A stretch of 64,000 nt of DNA from Methylomonas paludis. Its GTDB lineage: Bacteria > Pseudomonadota > Gammaproteobacteria > Methylococcales > Methylomonadaceae. A model generated the notes under the pieces. That model had not been told where the DNA came from, made no database searches, and saw only the letters and a list, made by a program, of their open reading frames with translations. Position 1 is the first letter of the stretch. Every line of letters begins with the position of its first letter. The position numbers and the translations under genes were made by a program. Where the stretch lies: assembly GCF_018734325.1 (NCBI RefSeq), contig NZ_CP073754.1, positions 372,001-436,000 of the forward strand, given 5' to 3'. This document shows, piece after piece, positions 18,664-27,701 of the stretch.

Positions 18664-19575
18664 ATGTGGGATTATTCTGATAAAGTAAAAGATCATTTTT
18701 TCAACCCCAAAAACGCCGGAGCAGTGGCGGGGGCCAATGCCGTAGGCGAAGTAGGGTCCATCAGCTGCGGCGATGCCTTGCGCTTAACCCTCAAAGTCAA
18801 CGATGACACCGAAGTCATCGAAGATGCCGGTTTTCAGACTTTTGGCTGTGGTTCGGCCATCGCCTCATCTTCGGTATTAACCGAAATCATCAAAGGTCTG
18901 ACTCTGGATGAAGCTTTAAAGGTCACCAATCAGGATATCGCCAAAGAACTGGATGGCCTGCCGCCGGAAAAAATGCATTGCTCGGTAATGGGTCGTGAAG
19001 CCCTGCAAGCTGCAGTGGCCAATTATCGTGGCGAAGAATGGAAAGATGATCACGAAGAAGGCGCATTGATCTGTAAATGTTTTGCCATTGATGCCGTGAT
19101 GATCGAAGAAATGGTCTGGGCCAACAAACTTCGTACCGTGGAAGATGTTACCAACTACACCAAAGCCGGTGGTGGTTGTGCGGCCTGCCATGAAGATATT
19201 GAAGCTATCCTGGAGCGGGTGTTAAAAGAACGTGGTGAAACTTTTGATCCTAATGCGGCACCTATCGAAAAAGTTGAAGTGGTTGCCGAAAAGAAACCGC
19301 TGACCAATTTGCAACGCATCAAAAAAATCGAAGAAGTCCTCAATTCACTGCGGCCGCAACTGATGGCTGACGGTGGTGATGTGGAACTGGTTGAAGTGGT
19401 CGGCAATACCGCTTATGTCAATATGACCGGTGCTTGCAATGGTTGTCAGATGGCCGCCATGACCATTTCCGGGATTCAGCAACGTCTGATGGAAGTGCTG
19501 GGCGAGTTCATCAAAGTAGTGCCGGCTTCGCAAATGCCGAAACTGGTCAACATTGAGGAGGCCGCTCATGCCTGA
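18664..19575 (+). CDS. nifU: Iron-sulfur scaffold protein NifU
   Basis: Scaffold on which NifS-derived sulfur and iron are assembled into clusters for nitrogenase. The classic three-domain form is complete in 303 residues: an N-terminal IscU-like domain with C35, C62 and C106; a central 2Fe-2S domain with C137, C139, C172 and C175; and a C-terminal Nfu-like domain with C258 and C261. These positions agree with those I recall for the A. vinelandii protein. It overlaps nifS by eight bases, so translation is likely coupled. Confidence 0.97.
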   Translation: MWDYSDKVKDHFFNPKNAGAVAGANAVGEVGSISCGDALRLTLKVNDDTEVIEDAGFQTFGCGSAIASSSVLTEIIKGLTLDEALKVTNQDIAKELDGLPPEKMHCSVMGREALQAAVANYRGEEWKDDHEEGALICKCFAIDAVMIEEMVWANKLRTVEDVTNYTKAGGGCAACHEDIEAILERVLKERGETFDPNAAPIEKVEVVAEKKPLTNLQRIKKIEEVLNSLRPQLMADGGDVELVEVVGNTAYVNMTGACNGCQMAAMTISGIQQRLMEVLGEFIKVVPASQMPKLVNIEEAAHA

Positions 19576-20776
19576 TATTTATCTGGATAATAACGCCACC
19601 ACCAAGGTGGATATGGCCGTAGTGGATGCGATGATTCCGTATTTTACCGAACAATTCGGTAACCCATCATCCATCCATCGCTTTGCCGACGGCGTGGCCA
19701 AAGCCATCAAAAAAGCCCGTGGTCAGGTACAGGAGTTGTTGGGTGCAGAGCATGATTCAGAAATTATTTTCACCTCTTGTGGCACTGAGTCAGATTCCAC
19801 CGCCATTCTCTCGGCTATCAAATGCCAGCCCACCCGCAAAGAAATCATTACCACCTCGGTAGAACATCCGGCTATCCTGAATTTGTGTGAAAACCTGGAA
19901 AAAGAAGGTTACACCATCCATCGTTTGCCGGTGGACAAGTGTGGCAGACTTAATCTGGAATCTTACAAAAACATGCTGTCCGATCAGGTGGCCATCGTCT
20001 CGGTAATGTGGGCCAATAATGAAACCGGCACCATTTTCCCGGTTGAGGAAATGGCCGAACTGGCCAACGCCGCTGGTGTCATGTTTCACACCGATGCCGT
20101 GCAAGCCGTCGGTAAAATTCCCATGATGCTGCAGGACACCAAAATCGACATGCTGTCACTGTCCGGCCATAAACTTCATGCCCCCAAAGGCATAGGTGTG
20201 TTGTACCTGCGCCGTGGCACCCGCTACCGCCCATTGCTGCGTGGTGGTCATCAGGAACGGGGTCGCCGTGCCGGTACCGAAAACACCGCTTCTATCGTCG
20301 GTCTGGGCAGAGCCTGTGAACTGGCTCTGGAGCATATGGAATATGAAAACACCCAGGTTAAAGCCATGCGCGACCGCCTGGAGCAAGGCATCGTCGATCA
20401 GATTCCGCATTGTTTCATTACCGGCGATCTCAACAACCGCCTGCCCAACACCACCGACATCGCTTTTGAATACATCGAAGGCGAAGCCATATTAATGCTG
20501 CTCAATCGCGCCGGCATCGCCGCCTCCAGCGGCTCCGCCTGCACCTCCGGCTCACTGGAACCATCGCACGTCATGCGTGCCATGCAAATTCCCTACACCG
20601 CAGCCCACGGCACCATCCGCTTCTCCTTCTCCCGCTACAACACCATGAGCGAAGTAGACGAAGTCCTGAAAGTCATGCCCACCATCGTCGCCAACTTACG
20701 CAAACTTTCCCCCTACTGGGAAGGCGACGGCCCAGTCACCAACCCCGAACAAGCTTTTCAGCCTACTTACGCTTAA
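19568..20776 (+). CDS. nifS: Cysteine desulfurase NifS
   Basis: PLP enzyme that releases sulfur from cysteine for NifU. The PLP lysine is K202 in [12 protein letters not shown] and the catalytic cysteine is C325 in [13 protein letters not shown]. The ATG at 19568 has GAGGAGG upstream and is preferred over a start at 19553. The 402-residue length is normal. A large hairpin follows the stop, so this probably ends the iscA-nifUS transcript. Confidence 0.97.
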   Translation: MPDIYLDNNATTKVDMAVVDAMIPYFTEQFGNPSSIHRFADGVAKAIKKARGQVQELLGAEHDSEIIFTSCGTESDSTAILSAIKCQPTRKEIITTSVEHPAILNLCENLEKEGYTIHRLPVDKCGRLNLESYKNMLSDQVAIVSVMWANNETGTIFPVEEMAELANAAGVMFHTDAVQAVGKIPMMLQDTKIDMLSLSGHKLHAPKGIGVLYLRRGTRYRPLLRGGHQERGRRAGTENTASIVGLGRACELALEHMEYENTQVKAMRDRLEQGIVDQIPHCFITGDLNNRLPNTTDIAFEYIEGEAILMLLNRAGIAASSGSACTSGSLEPSHVMRAMQIPYTAAHGTIRFSFSRYNTMSEVDEVLKVMPTIVANLRKLSPYWEGDGPVTNPEQAFQPTYA

Positions 20777-20782
20777 GTATCA

Positions 20783-20816
20783 CGACCGGTATTTTCACCC
20801 ACGGAAATACTGGTCG
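20783..20816 (+). terminator. Hairpin after nifS
   Basis: CGACCGGTATTTTC pairs with GGAAATACTGGTCG in 12 of 14 positions around an ACCCAC loop. No T run follows, so it may stabilise or process the 3' end rather than terminate by itself. Confidence 0.5.
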
Positions 20817-20960
20817 ATTCAGCCAAACTCCCTTCTGTGGCCCCTAAAAAATTGCGCAGCAACACAAAACTGCCGCAGGCAAGGTTTTATTGCCTAATGT
20901 CATTACGTTTTCTCAGTTCAGCACATAAAATCCCCATAAAAACTCGTAACTCGTTAGGGT

Positions 20961-21282
20961 CCGTAGCCTCGATGCAACGTAGTGGAATCGAGGGATTCGC
21001 AGTGTAGCCTTTATTAAACAAAGGTTAAGTGGTTTTACAATGGCTTCACCCGCTTCTGACCAAATCAACGACTAACGCAAACATAGCTCGGTAGGCTGGG
21101 TAGAGCAAAGCGAAGCCCTGCCCGTAGCCTCGATGCAACGTAGTGGAATCGAGGGATTCGCAGTGTAGCCTTTATTAAACAAAGGTTAAGTGGTTTTACA
21201 ATGGCTTCACCCGCTTCAGGTCAAATCAACGACTAAGGCAAACATAGCTCGGTAGGCTGGATAGCGCAAAGCGAAACTCAGC
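20961..21282. repeat. Two tandem copies of a 161-bp intergenic repeat
   Basis: Copies run from about 20961 and 21122 with only a few differences. Each starts with the palindromic CCGTAGCCTCGATGCAACG element and ends with a second palindrome-like element, GGTAGGCTGGGTAGAGC followed by AAAGCGAA. The unit therefore combines two dispersed repeat families and was duplicated recently. It fills the gap between the nifUS and nifV operons. Confidence 0.8.
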
Positions 21283-21450
21283 ATTCAAGGCCATAAACCA
21301 CACGCATAACCAAAACTTCAAATTACCGCTATTACCCAAATCAAGCCGAATATCAAAATCCGCGCGCAGCGTACCAAGTTGCCAGGCCGATGTTTCTTCG
21401 CCCGCCGGTGCGGGAACCGGTATTAAATTGGCTTCGCGTAGCGTTTCCAA
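21226..21450 (-). pseudogene. Doubtful short reading frame running into the repeat
   Basis: The first 45 codons look protein-like (LREANLIPVPAPAGEE, then FDIRLDLGNSGNLKFW) and faintly recall the trypsin-co-occurring domain (trypco2), but the frame then enters the repeat unit and ends there. The start would be TTG without a good ribosome site. Probably a gene fragment or chance frame. Confidence 0.2.
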
Positions 21451-21590
21451 ATTAATCTGCCTTAGATAACAACGATCCCGGTAATACTTGATTCAAGTCA
21501 TATAAAGCCAATCAACGCCGATTCCCGGATTCCGCTACATCCATACTACATAACACGCACAACAGAAAATCTCTCCCCTCCCCATAAAAT

Positions 21591-21606
21591 TGTCACATTC
21601 CCGACA
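21591..21606 (+). promoter_or_regulatory. NifA upstream activator site for nifV
   Basis: TGTCACATTCCCGACA is an exact TGT-N10-ACA with flanking T and A extending the dyad (TTGT...ACAA). It lies 84 bases before the -24 GG. A near-IHF sequence (AATCAAGGGGTTT on the minus strand, about 21660-21672, one mismatch) lies between. Confidence 0.7.
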
Positions 21607-21688
21607 ATTCCCCGCCCCTCACTACGCTTTGTGCTGTCACTAATCCGACCAACCCCACCAAACCCCTTGATTTACCTGATCTCAACAG

Positions 21689-21706
21689 TTGGCAAGTGTT
21701 TTGCAT
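21689..21706 (+). promoter_or_regulatory. Sigma-54 (-24/-12) promoter of the nifV operon
   Basis: TTGGCAAGTGTTTTGCAT has GG at 21691 and GC at 21703 with ten bases between. The start of transcription should be near 21716, about 50 bases before the nifV ATG. Confidence 0.8.
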
Positions 21707-21767
21707 TCTATGAAATAAAGGCAGCTACACCGCCACAAACAATATCAAGCCAGTCGGGTAGAGCAGT

Positions 21768-22892
21768 ATGAATCAACAGGCCAGAACCATCATCATAGAC
21801 GACACCACCTTACGCGATGGCGAACAGTCGGCTGGAGTGGCGTTTTCCCTGGATGAAAAACTCAGCATAGCCCGTCAGCTCGCCGCATTGGGCGTACCAG
21901 AACTGGAAATCGGCATTCCGGCCATGGGTGCCCAGGAACGTGACGAAATCAAAGCGCTGGCCGGGTTAAAGCTGTCCAGCCGCCTGCTGGTCTGGTCAAG
22001 AATGCGCAGTGATGATTTACAGCATTGTCTGAACTTAGGGGTAGGTTTAGTGGATTTATCCATCTCCGCCTCTGATCAGCATATCCAGCACAAACTTAAA
22101 CAGAGCCGGGCCTGGGTGTTAAACACCATCGATTATTGCGTCAAAACAGCTGTTGATGCCGGCATGCAGGTTTGCGTGGGTGCGGAAGACGCGTCACGTG
22201 CCGATGCCGATTTTCTGGCTCAAATGGCTCAAACCGCCCAAGCCGCAGGAGCCTGCCGATTCCGCTTCGCCGACACAGTAGGCATTATGGAGCCGTTTGG
22301 TGTATTGGACGCCATCCGCAAATTACACAGCCTCACCGATCTGGATATCGAAATGCACGCCCACGATGATCTCGGTCTGGCTACTGCCAACAGTTTAGCC
22401 GCGGCATTAGCCGGTGCCACTCATGTTAATACCACCGTCAACGGTCTGGGTGAACGCGCCGGTAATGCCGCTCTGGAAGAAGTAGTTATCGGATTAACCC
22501 AGTTATACGGTATGCAAACCGGTGTTGATTTACGCAGCTTCCCGGCCTTGTCGCAACAGGTGGCCAGCGCTTCCGGTGACACCATCGGCAGCCGCAAAAG
22601 CCTGATCGGTCGCGATGTGTTTAGCCACGAAGCCGGTATCCATGTCGATGGCTTACTCAAAGATCCGCATAACTATCAGGGTGTCGATCCGGCCATAGTC
22701 GGTCGCAGCCATGAATTGGTGCTGGGCAAACACTCCGGTAGTCAGGGGGTGATTCATGCTTACCAGCAACTGGGTATTCTGATTAATCGCGCCCAGGCCG
22801 GTCGCTTATTACCCGTAATTCGCCAGTTTGTCAGTTTTAATAAACGCTCCCCGCAGCCGCCGGAGTTAAATCAGTTTTTAAGCAGCCTATAG
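21768..22892 (+). CDS. nifV: Homocitrate synthase NifV
   Basis: Condenses acetyl-CoA with 2-oxoglutarate to homocitrate, the organic ligand of the iron-molybdenum cofactor. It begins [18 protein letters not shown] and has the metal-binding EMHAHDDLGLATANS and a KHSGSQGV stretch near residue 325. The 374-residue length lacks the leucine-feedback domain of LeuA and fits NifV. It is first in a long operon reaching to 29.3 kb. Confidence 0.96.
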   Translation: MNQQARTIIIDDTTLRDGEQSAGVAFSLDEKLSIARQLAALGVPELEIGIPAMGAQERDEIKALAGLKLSSRLLVWSRMRSDDLQHCLNLGVGLVDLSISASDQHIQHKLKQSRAWVLNTIDYCVKTAVDAGMQVCVGAEDASRADADFLAQMAQTAQAAGACRFRFADTVGIMEPFGVLDAIRKLHSLTDLDIEMHAHDDLGLATANSLAAALAGATHVNTTVNGLGERAGNAALEEVVIGLTQLYGMQTGVDLRSFPALSQQVASASGDTIGSRKSLIGRDVFSHEAGIHVDGLLKDPHNYQGVDPAIVGRSHELVLGKHSGSQGVIHAYQQLGILINRAQAGRLLPVIRQFVSFNKRSPQPPELNQFLSSL

Positions 22893-22903
22893 AGAGGTGT
22901 TCG

Positions 22904-23071
22904 ATGTCCAGCAATCCTCAAAAAACCAGTGTACCCAGCGCTGACAAGCTCAGCAAACAACCGGCTAGTCTGTCGCCCGTCAACGAACAGGACGAACGTT
23001 ATCCCGGTACCTTCTTCCGGGTGCCTGGCGTACCTATGCCAGGCAAAACCACCTGGAGTCTGGCGAAATGA
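22904..23071 (+). CDS. Small conserved-looking protein between nifV and cysE
   Basis: A 55-residue frame with GAGAGG seven bases upstream, 11 bases after nifV, and overlapping cysE by four bases (ATGA). The N-terminal half is polar and low in order (many S, P, K, Q); the C-terminal half carries the denser stretch [19 protein letters not shown]. There is no signal peptide or membrane segment. The spacing and overlap argue that it is translated. I do not recognise the family and assign no function. Confidence 0.6.
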   Translation: MSSNPQKTSVPSADKLSKQPASLSPVNEQDERYPGTFFRVPGVPMPGKTTWSLAK

Positions 23072-23847
23072 TGTTAATTTCGCCGCAAGCTGCCAATGCT
23101 GCGCCCAGCATCTGGCAAGATTGGCGCGAAGATGTCAACTGCGTGTTTTCCCGGGACCCGGCGGCACGTAATTTACTGGAAGTATTATTGGCTTATCCGG
23201 GTGTCCATGCCGTTTTAATTTACCGGCTTAGCCATCGCTGGTGGCTGGCTGGCTGGAAACTGGCGGCACGGGTATTGGCCGCATTTGGGCGCTGGTTTAC
23301 CAATGTTGATATTCATCCTGGTGCTTGCATAGGCAAGCGGTTTTTTATTGATCACGGTGCCGGTGTCGTTATCGGCGAAACCTCAGAAATCGGTGACGAT
23401 GTCACCATATATCACGGTGTCACCCTGGGTGGTACCACCTGGAACAAGGAAAAACGCCATCCAACCCTGGGCAATAATGTCATGGTTGGGGCTGGCGCCA
23501 AAATTCTGGGGGCCATCACCATCGGTAACAATGTGCGGGTTGGGGCAAACTCGGTGGTGATCAAAGATGTGCCGCCATGTTGTACGGTGATTGGTATACC
23601 GGGTCGCATCATTCAGACCAAAGGGGTAAAAATCCAGAATGCACACGGTATTGATCTGGATCACCATCTGGTGCCGGATCCGATAGGTAAAGCCATTAAC
23701 TGCCTGATCGAACGTCTGGATCAACTGGAAGACAATCAAAAGCGTTTTGTGATGGCCGCCGATGGCGATTGCGATAATTGTGAGGCCGAGGGTATTTGTC
23801 ATGGCGAAGAAGCAGTGATTTTAAAAATGGCCGCAGGTGGTGAGTGA
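23068..23847 (+). CDS. cysE: Serine O-acetyltransferase, nif-associated
   Basis: Makes O-acetylserine for cysteine, feeding the cysteine desulfurase NifS with substrate. The left-handed beta-helix hexapeptides and the signature [30 protein letters not shown] and GIPGRI are clear. The C-terminus carries a cysteine-containing tail ([11 protein letters not shown]) beyond the usual end. The position after nifV matches cysE1 of Azotobacter, a nif-dedicated copy. The start overlaps the preceding small gene by four bases. Confidence 0.93.
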   Translation: MMLISPQAANAAPSIWQDWREDVNCVFSRDPAARNLLEVLLAYPGVHAVLIYRLSHRWWLAGWKLAARVLAAFGRWFTNVDIHPGACIGKRFFIDHGAGVVIGETSEIGDDVTIYHGVTLGGTTWNKEKRHPTLGNNVMVGAGAKILGAITIGNNVRVGANSVVIKDVPPCCTVIGIPGRIIQTKGVKIQNAHGIDLDHHLVPDPIGKAINCLIERLDQLEDNQKRFVMAADGDCDNCEAEGICHGEEAVILKMAAGGE

Positions 23848-24368
23848 TGGATTTATTGGAATTTGAAGCCAGGGATTTGTATTTTCAGCGCGAAGATACT
23901 CAGGAAGTGCAGGATCTGATCAAACGTTCTTCGGAATTGTATAGCACCGGTGCTGCAGAATTGCCCTTATTACAAGCCTATTTACGCGCACCGGAATCGC
24001 TGAATGTGCTGGTAGCTCTTAACCGGTTTTATTACTACCAGCACCGTCTCAGTGAAGCGCTGATGATTTCGGAACAAGCCTTGAGCTTGATTCGTCGGGA
24101 TATCAGTTTGCCGGCAGATTGGCGGGAGCTGAATATACAGCATATTAAAGATGCACCCAAAGAACAATTGACCAGTATTCGTTTGTATTTATTTACCTTG
24201 AAGTCAATCGGCTTTCTGAATATGCGCATGGAAAATCTGGCGCTCAGTCAAAGCATTTTTGAAAAACTGGTGGCTTTGGATGACAAAGACCGCATAGGTG
24301 CAAAAGCCCTGTTGGAACTGGTCTACCAGCGTCTGGAATCAGCTGGTCAGGCCGTGGAATACGCTTGA
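23847..24368 (+). CDS. Helical repeat (TPR-like) protein of the nif operon
   Basis: About 173 residues, all helical in appearance, with TPR-like alternation around residues 40-80 (LNVLVALNRFYYYQHRLSEAL) and 115-150 (SIRLYLFTLKSIGFLNMRM). It starts at ATG 23847 in a TGATG overlap with the cysE stop; a GTG at 23844 is also in frame. A. vinelandii has an unnamed gene in a similar place between cysE1 and nifW, which I recall but could not check. Likely a protein-protein adaptor; no specific function can be assigned. Confidence 0.7.
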   Translation: MDLLEFEARDLYFQREDTQEVQDLIKRSSELYSTGAAELPLLQAYLRAPESLNVLVALNRFYYYQHRLSEALMISEQALSLIRRDISLPADWRELNIQHIKDAPKEQLTSIRLYLFTLKSIGFLNMRMENLALSQSIFEKLVALDDKDRIGAKALLELVYQRLESAGQAVEYA

Positions 24369-24485
24369 TAACGTAGTCCCGATGAAACGCTGTTTGCCGG
24401 ATTCGCAGTTGATAATCCCGATTCAGTGTTCCTCAGCGAAACTACCCCGAATAGATACTTAATTTTAACTTAGCAGGTGACTGTC

Positions 24486-24608
24486 ATGATTAAACAAAAA
24501 TCAGATCCATTTTTGGCCCAGACCTCAGCAATGCTGCTTATCCTGTTGGTAATGTATGTACTGGGCGGCGATAACGCCGGTATCGACCATCTGTTAATTG
24601 TGAGGTAA
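24486..24608 (+). CDS. Small single-span membrane protein before nifW
   Basis: A 40-residue frame with AGGTGA five bases upstream and its stop four bases before the nifW ATG, whose ribosome site it contains. The N-terminus is polar (MIKQKSDPFLAQTS), followed by the hydrophobic span AMLLILLVMYVLGG and a short polar tail. Coupling with nifW supports real translation. No family recognised. Confidence 0.6.
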   Translation: MIKQKSDPFLAQTSAMLLILLVMYVLGGDNAGIDHLLIVR

Positions 24609-24612
24609 GAGC

Positions 24613-24927
24613 ATGAGCTTTGAAGAAGAAGTGGAAGAACTGGAATCTGCGGAAGATTTTTTACACTATTTTGAACTGGAGTACGATCAAACCACCGTAC
24701 ATGTCAATCGCCTGCATATTCTGCAACGCTTTCACGATTACCTGTCCAAAGGCGGTGATTTGATGCCGGAGGATGAGGACAGTAAAAAACAGATTTACAA
24801 GCAGTTACTGTTCCGGGCTTATCAGGATTTTGTGGATTCTGATGCCCAAACCGAAAAAGTGTTCAAAGTATTCAAGATGGGCGAGCCGCAAACCATATTC
24901 ATCTCATTGGGTGACATTCAAACATGA
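24613..24927 (+). CDS. nifW: Nitrogenase-stabilizing/protective protein NifW
   Basis: A 104-residue acidic protein with the family pattern (SAEDFLHYFELEYD, then VNRLHILQRFHDYL). NifW is associated with the MoFe protein and oxygen protection. It overlaps nifZ by four bases. Confidence 0.9.
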   Translation: MSFEEEVEELESAEDFLHYFELEYDQTTVHVNRLHILQRFHDYLSKGGDLMPEDEDSKKQIYKQLLFRAYQDFVDSDAQTEKVFKVFKMGEPQTIFISLGDIQT

Positions 24928-25403
24928 TAGAAGAACGCTACGATGAAGAACGTTTTGAGTTCGGCGAACAAGTCAGAGTCACGCGTAATGTGCGTAATGA
25001 CGGCACCTATCCGGGTATGCCGGTAGGCGAATTGCTGGTCAGGCGTGGTAGCGTTGGACATGTCATCGAAATGGGGACGTTTTTGCAGGATCAGGTCATC
25101 TATACCGTGCATTTTCTTGATCAGGGCCGCATGGTCGGTTGCCGGGCCGAAGAGCTGATACCGGCTGATGCAGCCTGGAATCCCAGCCGTTTTGAATTTC
25201 GCGATAAGGTGTTGAGCCGTATCAGTTTGGCTGTGCAGGGTCAGGTCATTGTCGAAAAAGGCGCGGAAGGCGAAATTCTCATGGTGTTGCGGGATAGTAT
25301 TCCCATGCAGTATCACGTCAGATTTCCTGGAAAAACCCTGCAAGTTCCCGAAGCTGCGCTGGAACCGGCGGATCCGGATAATTTCAGAGAACCCGAGGAG
25401 TAA
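24924..25403 (+). CDS. nifZ: Nitrogen fixation protein NifZ
   Basis: Participates in P-cluster formation on the MoFe protein. The first domain is a clear NifZ domain (FEFGEQVRVTRNVRNDGTYPG to VGCRAEEL). The second half (from FEFRDKVLS, about residue 90) is a weaker related SH3-like unit. The 159-residue length matches Azotobacter NifZ. It overlaps nifW and is followed two bases later by nifM. Confidence 0.92.
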   Translation: MIEERYDEERFEFGEQVRVTRNVRNDGTYPGMPVGELLVRRGSVGHVIEMGTFLQDQVIYTVHFLDQGRMVGCRAEELIPADAAWNPSRFEFRDKVLSRISLAVQGQVIVEKGAEGEILMVLRDSIPMQYHVRFPGKTLQVPEAALEPADPDNFREPEE

Positions 25404-25405
25404 TT

Positions 25406-26254
25406 ATGAACCGGACTTCGAATGTCGAAATCGAACCTTACACTTTATTACGGGCTGCGCTCAGCCTTTACCAGAAAGCCCCTGGCGATCTGGAAGCCGA
25501 GCAGTTACGCCAGGTTGAAAGACAGGCCAAAAACGAATACGCTATCGAAACCAGAGTCATCAATTCTGCAGAGGCCGCCAGCGTGATCGTCACTGAGCAG
25601 GAGCTTCAGCAGGCCATTGCTGAAGTCCAAGGTCGGTTTGCGGATGAAGAAAGCTTTAATGCCGCTCTTGCCGCCAATCATCTGACCTTGCCGGAACTCA
25701 GCGCGGCTTTATCCCGGCAGTGTAAAGTCAATGCTGTACTGGAAAAAGTGGCAGCGCGTGCCCCCAAAGTCAATGAAGTGGAAATCGGTATTTTTTACCA
25801 TTCGCACCCGGAAAAATTTCATCAGCCCGAGCAGCGGGTTGCCCGGCACATATTAATCAGCATCAATCCGGATTATCCGGAAAATACTCGAGAAAATGCA
25901 CATCGGCGCATCAGCGAAATTGCGGAAACCTTAAAACGCAAACCGCATAAATTTGCTGATTTGGCATTAAAAAATTCCGAATGTCCTACCGCTTTAGATG
26001 GGGGAGAATTGGGTACTATCGTCAAAGGCAAACTTTATCAGGAACTCGATGAAGCATTGTTTGCCTTAAAAGAAAATGAAGTCAGCGCGGTAGTAGAGAC
26101 AGAAGTAGGCTTTCATGTGATTCAGTGCCAAAAAATTATCCATGCCGAAACCCTGTCGTTGAAAAAAGCCACACCCAAAATACGCCAACTCATGCAGGAT
26201 CGTTATCGGCGTAATTGCCAACGCACTTGGCTGGCCAGCTTACCAGCCGGCTAA
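25406..26254 (+). CDS. nifM: NifM, parvulin-type peptidyl-prolyl isomerase
   Basis: Required for maturation of the Fe protein NifH. The N-terminal helical part (about 1-130) is followed by a parvulin domain with ARHILISINPDYPE, a GGELGTI stretch and VETEVGFHVIQCQ. GAGGAG lies upstream of the ATG. The 282-residue length is typical. Confidence 0.92.
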   Translation: MNRTSNVEIEPYTLLRAALSLYQKAPGDLEAEQLRQVERQAKNEYAIETRVINSAEAASVIVTEQELQQAIAEVQGRFADEESFNAALAANHLTLPELSAALSRQCKVNAVLEKVAARAPKVNEVEIGIFYHSHPEKFHQPEQRVARHILISINPDYPENTRENAHRRISEIAETLKRKPHKFADLALKNSECPTALDGGELGTIVKGKLYQELDEALFALKENEVSAVVETEVGFHVIQCQKIIHAETLSLKKATPKIRQLMQDRYRRNCQRTWLASLPAG

Positions 26255-26336
26255 CTATATCAATCGAAGGATGTGCTAGGCGATAGGCTCAGCAAAAAAT
26301 TGAAGCAGCAATAAAATCTTTAACAGGAGATAAGGC

Positions 26337-27647
26337 ATGGCAAAAGAACTCAAACATTGTTCATTCTGCGGAATAGAGGCCTCGGCCTCGGTGCCCATGA
26401 TTGCCGGTACTGAAGGGCATATCTGTGAAGCCTGTGTCACGCTGGCTAGCCAGGTCGTATCCAGCTGGGGCAAAAAAAAGGAACTTACCGAAATGCAGGG
26501 GCCTTTGCCTAAACCGGCTGAAATCAAACTCAAACTGGATCAATATGTCATTGGTCAGGATCTGGCCAAAGAGATTCTGTCGGTCGCCGTCTACAATCAC
26601 TATAAACGTCTGAAGCAGGAAAGTAATAAAACCGGTAATCTGGGCGACTCCGGGCAGGAAGTGGAAATCGGTAAATCCAATATCCTGCTGATAGGGCCTT
26701 CCGGTACCGGTAAAACTTTGTTGGCCAGTACCCTGGCCAAGATAGTCGGTGTGCCTTTTGCTGTTGCAGATGCCACCACCTTAACGCAGGCAGGTTATGT
26801 TGGGGATGATGTGGAAAATATTCTAGTGCGTTTACTGGATATTGCCGATGGCCAAATCAATAAAGCCGAATGGGGCATAGTCTATATCGACGAAGTAGAC
26901 AAAATTGCCCGCAGTCCGGAACAGGCTTTTGGTACTCGTGATGTTTCCGGTGAAGGCGTTCAGCAGGCTTTGTTGCGGCTGGTGGAAGGCTCGCAGGTAA
27001 AAGTCTCTGTCAAAGGACGGCGCAAAGATCATAACGGCAGTGATACCGTAATGATCGATACCCGCAATATTTTGTTCATAGCCGGTGGCGCTTTTCCAGG
27101 TTTGGAAAAACATGTGGAAAAGCGGTTGATGCCGCCTAAGACCTCTATTGGTTTTCACGCCGAAGTCAGTAATTCTGAGGATAAGCCCACGCTGGAAGCT
27201 CTGCTCAACGCCACCCAGCCGGATGACTTAAAGCGCTTTGGCCTGATACCGGAATTCATCGGCCGGTTTCCGGTTTTAGCGCCACTGGAGCCGCTGGATG
27301 TCGATGCCTTAATCCAGGTTCTCACCGAACCCAAAAATGCTCTGGTCAAACAATATCAGCAGTTGTTTGCCTTTGATGAAGTGCAACTGGAATTTACCCA
27401 GGATGCCCTGGTGGAAATTGCCGAAAAAGCCATTGAGCGAAATACCGGCGCCAGAGGCTTGCGTGGTATTTTGGAAAATGTCTTGCGCCGGGCTATGTTC
27501 GACGTTCCTTCCAAAGGCAATGTCGAGCGTTGCGTGGTAAATGCCGAAATGATACGCGGCCAGGCCGAGATAGAAATTGTCGAACGCGCTTCGGCGTTTG
27601 AAAACGCCGATACCCTGGGGCTGCTGGCATCCGGTGGTCAGTCATAG
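26337..27647 (+). CDS. clpX: Nif-associated ClpX ATPase
   Basis: AAA+ unfoldase that feeds substrates to ClpP. The N-terminal zinc finger has C8, C11, C30 and C33; Walker A is GPSGTGKT (120-127), pore loop GYVG (153-156), Walker B YIDEVD (183-188), and the IGF loop for ClpP docking is kept (TSIGF). The RKH pore loop reads GRRKDHNG, slightly altered. Its position before nifF matches clpX2 of Azotobacter, so it is probably a paralogue used with nitrogenase biosynthesis rather than the housekeeping copy. AGGAGATAA precedes the ATG. Confidence 0.92.
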   Translation: MAKELKHCSFCGIEASASVPMIAGTEGHICEACVTLASQVVSSWGKKKELTEMQGPLPKPAEIKLKLDQYVIGQDLAKEILSVAVYNHYKRLKQESNKTGNLGDSGQEVEIGKSNILLIGPSGTGKTLLASTLAKIVGVPFAVADATTLTQAGYVGDDVENILVRLLDIADGQINKAEWGIVYIDEVDKIARSPEQAFGTRDVSGEGVQQALLRLVEGSQVKVSVKGRRKDHNGSDTVMIDTRNILFIAGGAFPGLEKHVEKRLMPPKTSIGFHAEVSNSEDKPTLEALLNATQPDDLKRFGLIPEFIGRFPVLAPLEPLDVDALIQVLTEPKNALVKQYQQLFAFDEVQLEFTQDALVEIAEKAIERNTGARGLRGILENVLRRAMFDVPSKGNVERCVVNAEMIRGQAEIEIVERASAFENADTLGLLASGGQS

Positions 27648-27701
27648 GCCATCGGTCTGATTGGCCGGTTCATGCAAACAACTTAATTAACAAACTACAC
27701 T

